Positions 56,586 to 64,000 of a stretch of 64,000 bases of DNA are shown here, in pieces; within the stretch, counting starts at the first letter, position 1; each line of letters begins with the position of its first letter. The position numbers were made by a program, and so were the translations under genes. Source of the stretch: Brumicola pallidula DSM 14239 = ACAM 615 (GTDB lineage: Bacteria; Pseudomonadota; Gammaproteobacteria; Enterobacterales; Alteromonadaceae); contig NZ_KE386819.1 in the NCBI RefSeq assembly GCF_000428905.1, positions 30,230 through 94,229 on the forward strand. The letters are read 5' to 3'. Under the pieces are notes generated by a model. The model did no database searches, had not been told where the DNA came from, and worked only from the letters and a program-made list of their open reading frames with translations.

Positions 56586-56879
56586 TCTTCTCTCCTTAAA
56601 AGATGACAGCTATGTGCAATACTAAACAGCTACTATTTGGCTTAACTGATAAATACACAATACGACTTTGGGATGGGGTTGAATCAACATATGTTTGGTT
56701 TCTAGCATATCGAATCAAGCCGATGTCGTTCCCACATTGTATTGTTTTTAACAATAGACACCAGTGCAATGCTATGCAAGCTAGCTAGTTTCACCTACAC
56801 TCACGGTTATTTCTTATTTCAACGTACAAATGCGTAGAGCGAATGAATTTGTTAAACCAAATAGTAGCAATACCATTTC

Positions 56880-57710
56880 ATGGAAAAAATTATGCCGAAT
56901 AGTAGAGTTCATAGCAGCGATGAATTTTGGAAAATTCTACAGCAAGAAGCGAAAGAAGTTGCTGAAAAAGAGCCAATGCTGACTTCTTATATTCATGCTT
57001 GTTTAATTAACCATCATACCTTTGAATCGTCACTCAGCTTTATTTTATCAAATAAGTTGTCAGACGATGTGATGCCAGCCCTTGTGCTACGAGAAATATT
57101 TGAAGCCGCTTATTCTCTTAACCCAGTTATGGTTGACTCTGCGATTATCGATATTCAGGCTGCTGTCAGTCGGGACCCAGCGGTAACCTCATTTTTGACA
57201 GTATTAATTCATTTTAAAGGGTTTCAAGCGTTGCAAATCCATCGTTTAGCTAACTATTTGTGGCATAACGGGCGCAACGATTTGTCGCTGTTTATTCAAA
57301 GTCGGAATTCAATGGCGTCCGGCGTTGACATACATCCGGCGGCAACAATTGGCAAAGGTGTCATGCTTGATCACGCAACTGGTATTGTTATTGGTGAAAC
57401 GACGGTAATTGAAGATAACGTTTCTATTTTGCAAAACGTCACACTTGGCGGTACTGGCAACGAAAAAGGCGATCGCCATCCAAAAATTCGCCAAGGTGTG
57501 ATGATCGGATCAGGTGCTAAGATTTTGGGAAATATTGAAATTGGTGAAGGCTCAAAAGTGGGCGCCGGAAGTGTCGTGTTGAGCAATGTCCCCCCTTGCG
57601 TGACCGTTGTCGGTGTGCCAGCTAAAATTGTAGGCAAGCCTGATTGCAATATGCCTTGTGATTCAATGAAGCAAAATGTGCTTGAAGATGAGCGCCCGTT
57701 AATTTTCTAG
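56880..57710 (+). CDS. cysE: Serine O-acetyltransferase
   Basis: CysE acetylates serine with acetyl-CoA, the first step in cysteine synthesis. The 276-residue protein has the helical N-terminal domain (EEAKEVAEKEPMLTSYIHACLINH-like) and the left-handed beta-helix with hexapeptide repeats (SGVDIHPAATIGKGVMLDHATGIVIGET, DNVSILQNVTLGGTG, IGSGAKILGNIEIGEGSKVGAGSVVL) and VGVPAKIVG. The C-terminal tail ends in ERPLIF, unlike the canonical Ile end that binds CysK, though it still ends in a hydrophobic pair. A second ATG at 56892 is possible. No ribosome site is convincing. Confidence 0.94.
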   Translation: MEKIMPNSRVHSSDEFWKILQQEAKEVAEKEPMLTSYIHACLINHHTFESSLSFILSNKLSDDVMPALVLREIFEAAYSLNPVMVDSAIIDIQAAVSRDPAVTSFLTVLIHFKGFQALQIHRLANYLWHNGRNDLSLFIQSRNSMASGVDIHPAATIGKGVMLDHATGIVIGETTVIEDNVSILQNVTLGGTGNEKGDRHPKIRQGVMIGSGAKILGNIEIGEGSKVGAGSVVLSNVPPCVTVVGVPAKIVGKPDCNMPCDSMKQNVLEDERPLIF

Positions 57711-57911
57711 TGTAAATTGACAACAAATACGATGGACAGACAGTTTCCGACGGTAGAAATAGTACGACCGATATTCGGGCCAAAAAAGGGCCTATAATAA
57801 GTTGGAATACGGTTATTCAATCACAATCAATTCTTCTGACATCCCACTTGCTACATGCAATACACAAAGTTAAAATAAACCCATTACAATCGACCAATGC
57901 ACCATCGAACT

Positions 57912-58712
57912 ATGAAACGCATCAACTACCTATTGTTTATTCTTATCTTATCTTGCATCAAGCCCCCACTAGCCTTTGCAAAAGATATTCTTGAGCTACA
58001 AGCAGCGCAACTGCAATCCATCGGTGAAAAAATCTATCACAATGAAACCGGCAGCAATCCTGAGCATTTAATAGCTTGGAACAATGGCGAAGCATTTGCG
58101 AGTTTAGGCTTAGGTCACTTTATTTGGTTTCCAAAAGATATAGAGAGTCCGTTCACCGAAACGTTTCCAAGCCTGTTGCAGTATTTACAGGCTCAAAACG
58201 TCGCTATTCCGGCTTGGTTGCGACAACAGCAATATTGTCCCTGGCAAACTAAGCAAAACTTTATGGATGCCAAAAATAGTAATGAAATGCAAGAACTCAG
58301 AAGCTTATTAGCCTCTACGTTTGAACATCAGGTTGCCTTCATACATCAACGCATGCAACGATCTTTGCCACTGATGCTAGCTGAAGTTGATAATCCAGAA
58401 ACTCAAGGTTTGGTCACAAAACGATTTCAAGCGCTCGCCACCACGGAATTAGGTATGTATTCCTTAGTTGATTACGTTAACTTTAAGGGCGAAGGTATCG
58501 CCCTTACCGAAAGGTACAACAACCAAGGGTGGGGTTTATTGCAGGTATTGCTCAACATGCAACTCGATACACAAAACCAGCACCTTGCCTTTACTCAAGC
58601 ATGCGTTGCGATGCTCACGCGGCGTGTAAAAAACTCCCCGCAAAAACAAGTCGAACAAAACTGGCTATTAGGCTGGCGCAAACGCTGTGGTACTTATAGC
58701 AATATTGGTTAA
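57912..58712 (+). CDS. Exported protein of unknown function
   Basis: The ~266-residue product has a signal peptide (INYLLFILILSCIKPPLAFA, cleavage likely before KDILEL). Its core contains IGEKIYHNETGSNPEHLIAWNNGEAFASLGLGHFIWFP, which looks like a conserved active-site-type block with Glu and His residues, and later a YVNFKGEG stretch with GWGLLQVL. Similar proteins occur in marine Gammaproteobacteria without a named family that I can give. The Glu/Asn-rich block and the glycine-aromatic motif hint at a lysozyme-like or other hydrolase fold, but this is only a guess. The ATG at 57897 is an alternative start. Confidence 0.65.
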   Translation: MKRINYLLFILILSCIKPPLAFAKDILELQAAQLQSIGEKIYHNETGSNPEHLIAWNNGEAFASLGLGHFIWFPKDIESPFTETFPSLLQYLQAQNVAIPAWLRQQQYCPWQTKQNFMDAKNSNEMQELRSLLASTFEHQVAFIHQRMQRSLPLMLAEVDNPETQGLVTKRFQALATTELGMYSLVDYVNFKGEGIALTERYNNQGWGLLQVLLNMQLDTQNQHLAFTQACVAMLTRRVKNSPQKQVEQNWLLGWRKRCGTYSNIG

Positions 58713-58742
58713 TTTAAGCTATACGACTTATCTATGATGTTG

Positions 58743-58865
58743 TTAAGCATTAATGTCTTCACGTTCTTTTTCGGCTGTAGTATGAGTATTACTTGGCTCA
58801 TTTACTTGCCATACGCTAACGTCTAGACGCCATAGTAAATAAAAAAAATGATATAAATTGCGCAT
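58743..58865 (-). CDS. 40-residue small protein with good ribosome site
   Basis: ATG at 58865 is preceded by AGGA with 7-base spacing on the minus strand. The product begins MRNLYHFFYLLWRLDVSVWQ and ends in a charged AEKEREDINA. It has an aromatic amphipathic N-terminal half. I do not recognise the family. The ribosome site, the amphipathic start and the convergent placement after the exported protein support a real gene. The following stretch 58866-59237 contains no gene that I can support. Confidence 0.5.
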   Translation of the reverse strand: MRNLYHFFYLLWRLDVSVWQVNEPSNTHTTAEKEREDINA

Positions 58866-59237
58866 GGATTTATCCTAAATAATTTCACGGAACCTATGTA
58901 TTTAGTGGAAGAATCATGCCAACTATAAAATAATATTTTATACTTTTAAATCAATTGCTTACTAGGTTTTAGCCAAAAGAGAGCGGTATTTCAGCACCAA
59001 TTCGGTTAGAACTAAATAGAAACACCTTTATAATCTACCGTTGCATAAGACCGCAATAAGCAAAATTTTACCTTTTTATCTGTTAGTCATAGTGAAATTC
59101 AATGACACAAGTTGGCTTATTAAGTTAACCATCAATGTCTCGTGTGAGGACTAATGGTCGCTGTTTGTTGATGATCCAAACATCCCATAGCGTAGTAAAA
59201 GTAATAATCTTGGTCGATTAAGAATATCCCAAATCTG

Positions 59238-59846
59238 ATGGAAACTATTTTAGATATTATAAGCGATTACGGCTTGTTAAGTTACGTCATTCTTTTCTCT
59301 TATTGCGCATTAAAAAGTGGTTCCTTACCCTTGTTTGCTGGTATTGCTGCTCATATGGGTGCACTCAACTTGGCTTTAGTTGCTGCTGCCGTTTTTTTCG
59401 GTGGCTATTTGGGTGATGAGTTACGCTTTTACTTAGGCAGAAAGTACGGTGTTGAAAACCTTTCATCAAATCCGCGATATCAAAAATCGCTGCACACCGC
59501 CAAGTTGTTATTGGATCGCTTTGGCAAAGTGTATATCTTCCTCTATCGTTATCCTAAGGGCATGCGAACTATCGGCTCACTTCCCGTGGCGTTAACAGAT
59601 ATGTCATGGCGCGTATTCACAATGCTTAACTTTGCCTCGGCACTTACTTGGACCTTTGCGTTAGTGGGTAGCGGTTTTCTGTTTGGTTCAGCACTTGAAA
59701 ATATCGTGGGTGATAACTGGGGGCTGTTTAGCGTTGGACTGCTTGTTGTATTTATTTTAATTACCTACCTAGCTTGGCGATACGTGAGAACGCTAGCGAA
59801 TGAAGTCCCAAAAAAAGAAAAAACCGACCCGATCTCCAAAGCATAA
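59238..59846 (+). CDS. DedA/VTT-family inner-membrane protein
   Basis: The 202-residue protein has the DedA/VTT layout: a re-entrant helix region (GSLPLFAGIAAHMGALNLALVAAA), GGYLGDELRFYLGRKYG, the conserved YRYPKGMRT with two Arg residues, and C-terminal helices. DedA proteins take part in lipid-carrier (undecaprenyl phosphate) or phospholipid flipping. A Glu/Asp normally needed near the second helix is present as Asp-Glu in GDELRF. It precedes the decayed mntP with a 97-base gap. The ribosome site is poor. Confidence 0.88.
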   Translation: METILDIISDYGLLSYVILFSYCALKSGSLPLFAGIAAHMGALNLALVAAAVFFGGYLGDELRFYLGRKYGVENLSSNPRYQKSLHTAKLLLDRFGKVYIFLYRYPKGMRTIGSLPVALTDMSWRVFTMLNFASALTWTFALVGSGFLFGSALENIVGDNWGLFSVGLLVVFILITYLAWRYVRTLANEVPKKEKTDPISKA

Positions 59847-59942
59847 GATTTTGCTGGCTAACTAGGCTGTATAGTATTCAATGGCTTTTATCAGCATCAT
59901 TGATTTTTTATAGTCATTTTGTCAGGTTATGCTGGATCTACC

Positions 59943-60150
59943 ATGTTGGAAGTAATTTTATTATCAATAGCGCTAAGTATGGATGTTTTCGCAGTATCGA
60001 TTGGCATAGGTGTAAACCAAAGCGGCAAATCGCAACCTGAACTGAAGGGTGACAGTCCCTTTTTAAGTGCTTTGATAATCGCAATTTACAGCAGAGTTGT
60101 TTGGCGGCATTATAGTAATTGTCATAGGCTTCAAAATTTTATTGTTTTAA
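59943..60150 (+). pseudogene. mntP: Internally deleted mntP-like manganese exporter
   Basis: From ATG 59943 the frame encodes the MntP N-terminus (MLEVILLSIALSMDVFAVSIG), including the conserved Ser-Met-Asp, and runs to SALIIAIY. From about 60091 the +1 frame reads AELFGGIIVIVIGFKILLF, which is a later MntP segment, and stops at 60150. The normal protein is about 180-190 residues, so the middle part has been deleted with a frameshift and the last helices are gone. It is not functional. Confidence 0.75.
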
Positions 60151-60346
60151 TATTCTGAGTGTTCGCTTTCTTTAAATCCACAAATTTTTGCGTCAATACA
60201 AACACTTCACAGAGCATTAAGAAGATGAAATACACCAGCGCGCAGATTTTCAGAGGTTTAAAGTCTCATAATGTAAATCAACTAGTGAATTGCATATATT
60301 TTTACTCTACAATCCGCGGTCTCTTTTTTAATCACTCAGGACCAAG

Positions 60347-61846
60347 ATGGCAGCAATAGGCATAGATTACGGTACATCGAATTCAGAGGTAGTTTATTTT
60401 GATGGTACAAAACATCATTTCATTAAGCTCGATCCTAATGTTGAACAATCGAATAAAATTCGTTCTTCAGTTTTTGTATATTATAAAGATGATCTACCGC
60501 GCCCGCCAGTGTCTGCTATTGAGGCTAAAGTTGCGCAAATTCAGCGTGCGATCAATGATCAGCTAGAAAAAGCTAAAAATAGCTATTACGAAGCACAAGA
60601 TCCGCGAGAACAGCGCGTTTTTAGCGAAAAAATTGATGACTTACGAGCGCAATACCACAACAAACCAGCACTGCAGCGCCAAGCTATTCAACTTCTTCTT
60701 AAATATATGACTGTGCAAGATTTGTCTCTGAACCAACTGGTTGAAACCGGGGAGTTTGCGTTTGGTGAAGAAGGATTCAAGCGTTACTTAAAAACGCCAG
60801 ACAAGGGCCGCTTAATTTATTCACCGAAAAACTTTTTAGGCGCGCATTTAGTGCCCGGTCAGAAAGCCGCTTTTGTAGGCATGATTGCTAAACAATTGGC
60901 TTTTTTCCGTCAAAGTGCAGAACAACAACTGAATCAGACTGTGGATACTGCGGTGATTGGCCGCCCGGTAAGGTTTCATGGTACCAGAGGCGAAGAAGGT
61001 AATAGTCAAGCATTAGAAATAATGGCTGATGCTGCTAAAAAGGCCGGCTTCACACATGTTGAATTTCTTGAGGAGCCTATCGCGGCTGCTTATAAAATTG
61101 AACCTAATTTAGCCAAGCCTACCAATGTGCTAGTGGTTGATATTGGCGGTGGTACGACCGATATTTGTTGCATTAAGTTATCCCCGGAAAAACGTAGTAA
61201 CCTTAATCGTCAGCAAGATGTGCTATCGGTTACTGGTGCCCGCATAGGCGGGATGGAATGTGATAAAAACCTAATAGTGAAGTCAATTGCACCAACAATG
61301 GGGCAGGGACTGAAGATGCTAAGTGGATTGCCTGTGCCACCCACGTATTTTTCAGATATGTGTGCGGTAGACGATATTCCAAGGCTCAATCATTTCTTTT
61401 CAGATGAATATGGTTTGGACATCACCCAAACCATGTCAATTATAAAAGAATCCAAATTGTTAGGTCGGTTGCTTACAGTACAAGAAGAAAAACTTTCCGC
61501 CCGTTTAGTTAACTCATCTCGTCTAGCAAAAGAGATGCTTTCATCTAAAACAGAAATCACCTTACCACTGCATTATATTGAGGCCGATTACGACGTAGAC
61601 TTGTCGGTGGAGGACTTAAACCGTTCTATGAAATCATGGCTAAGCCGGGTCAAACGTTTGGTTGTTGAATGCTTAGAAAATAGCAGTGAAGCACCGGAAA
61701 TGCTCTTCATCACCGGTGGTATGAGTTTATCGCCAATTGTGAGAAAACAGCTAACGCAAGAGATGCTGCCTAATTTGCCAGTAATCGAGGGTGATGCCTT
61801 TAACTCTGTTTGTGAAGGCTTAGCCATTCAAGCTGCTAGGCTTTAG
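60347..61846 (+). CDS. yegD: Hsp70-family chaperone-like protein YegD
   Basis: The 499-residue protein has the actin/Hsp70 ATPase phosphate motifs IGIDYGTSNSEVVY at the N-terminus, VVDIGGGTTDICCI and the adenosine motif LFITGGMSLSPIVRKQL. It lacks the full substrate-binding domain of DnaK, as is normal for YegD. A coiled-coil-like insertion (about residues 60-110) follows the first motif. Its clients are unknown. AGGA stands 5 bases before the ATG. A 15-bp duplication covers the stop codon. Confidence 0.93.
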   Translation: MAAIGIDYGTSNSEVVYFDGTKHHFIKLDPNVEQSNKIRSSVFVYYKDDLPRPPVSAIEAKVAQIQRAINDQLEKAKNSYYEAQDPREQRVFSEKIDDLRAQYHNKPALQRQAIQLLLKYMTVQDLSLNQLVETGEFAFGEEGFKRYLKTPDKGRLIYSPKNFLGAHLVPGQKAAFVGMIAKQLAFFRQSAEQQLNQTVDTAVIGRPVRFHGTRGEEGNSQALEIMADAAKKAGFTHVEFLEEPIAAAYKIEPNLAKPTNVLVVDIGGGTTDICCIKLSPEKRSNLNRQQDVLSVTGARIGGMECDKNLIVKSIAPTMGQGLKMLSGLPVPPTYFSDMCAVDDIPRLNHFFSDEYGLDITQTMSIIKESKLLGRLLTVQEEKLSARLVNSSRLAKEMLSSKTEITLPLHYIEADYDVDLSVEDLNRSMKSWLSRVKRLVVECLENSSEAPEMLFITGGMSLSPIVRKQLTQEMLPNLPVIEGDAFNSVCEGLAIQAARL

Positions 61847-61871
61847 TGGCACAAGGTTTAGTGGCACAAGG
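61842..61871 (+). repeat. 15-bp tandem duplication across the yegD stop codon
   Basis: TTTAGTGGCACAAGG is present at 61842-61856 and 61857-61871, and a partial third copy (TTTAGCGGCCAC) follows. The first unit contains the TAG of yegD. Confidence 0.85.
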
Positions 61872-61892
61872 TTTAGCGGCCACATCACATTG

Positions 61893-63956
<2,064 letters not shown>

Positions 63957-64000
63957 CTAAAAATAAGGTTGTTGTCGATTAAATAAATGCCAAGAGCTCT

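Noticed and set aside
56603-56788. 61-codon ORF between the hydroxy-acid oxidase and cysE genes
   Set aside because: No ribosome site, atypical composition, and it covers the likely promoter region of the divergent genes.
60159-60359. 66-codon ORF between mntP remnant and yegD
   Set aside because: No ribosome site, overlaps the yegD start, and no protein-like pattern.

Overview
The window looks like chromosome from a marine gammaproteobacterium, most likely an Alteromonadales/Alteromonadaceae-type organism. This rests on an AT-leaning base composition and on family content: RarD, YaeQ, YegD, the PBPRA1643-type SEC-C protein, TIGR02647, SelD-MnmH, DUF3300, DUF418 and a TonB-dependent receptor. 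The genus is not decided by the sequence. No rRNA, tRNA or CRISPR array was seen.

Layout. 1-170 is the right end of an IS200/IS605-type element (TnpB C-terminus plus hairpin). 238-5605 holds a ketopantoate-reductase-like gene, moaC-moaD, and a TetR / flavoprotein / DUF2855 module with a candidate operator. 5617-12601 carries, on the minus strand, a DUF3300 protein with a repetitive tail, ribA, a PAS-GGDEF-EAL membrane protein and selO. 12663-17780 has a small cytochrome c, a GST, recQ, a Phd/PIN toxin-antitoxin pair and rarD. 17785-22270 is a carbohydrate/energy segment (glgC, pfkA, and the beta subunit of an N-type F1Fo ATPase) in which the ATPase operon is cut off inside atpC.

Immediately after that break come three copies of a 16-bp direct repeat and then a compact, defence-like island (22.7-28.5 kb). 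It holds a tandem-DUF262 protein, facing an operon of a small ORF, an HTH-LRR-ABC-type ATPase and a PtuB-like HNH nuclease. This is the best candidate for an undescribed system. 28.7-38.1 kb is a run of small or decayed genes (aspartyl protease, SEC-C protein, a methyltransferase with an in-frame TGA, a eukaryotic-type protein arginine methyltransferase, DUF418, a CBM48-like protein, a PilZ-like protein, an esterase, DUF6868, a SpoIIAA-like protein).

38.2-42.5 kb is an RND efflux pump with its adaptor. 42.6-45.7 kb has a LiaF-like protein, YaeQ and an acyltransferase with a 27-bp coding VNTR. 45.7-50.7 kb is an AraC regulator divergent from a TonB receptor plus class II deacetylase operon with its own terminator. 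51-53.2 kb is selD-mnmH (selenouridine modification of tRNA), convergent with uvrD. The last part has an FMN-dependent 2-hydroxy-acid oxidase, cysE, a secreted protein of unknown function, a 40-codon gene, a DedA protein, a decayed mntP, yegD and a FadH-like dienoyl-CoA reductase. Several short tandem duplications sit at or inside coding ends, suggesting a genome that tolerates slippage-type repeats.
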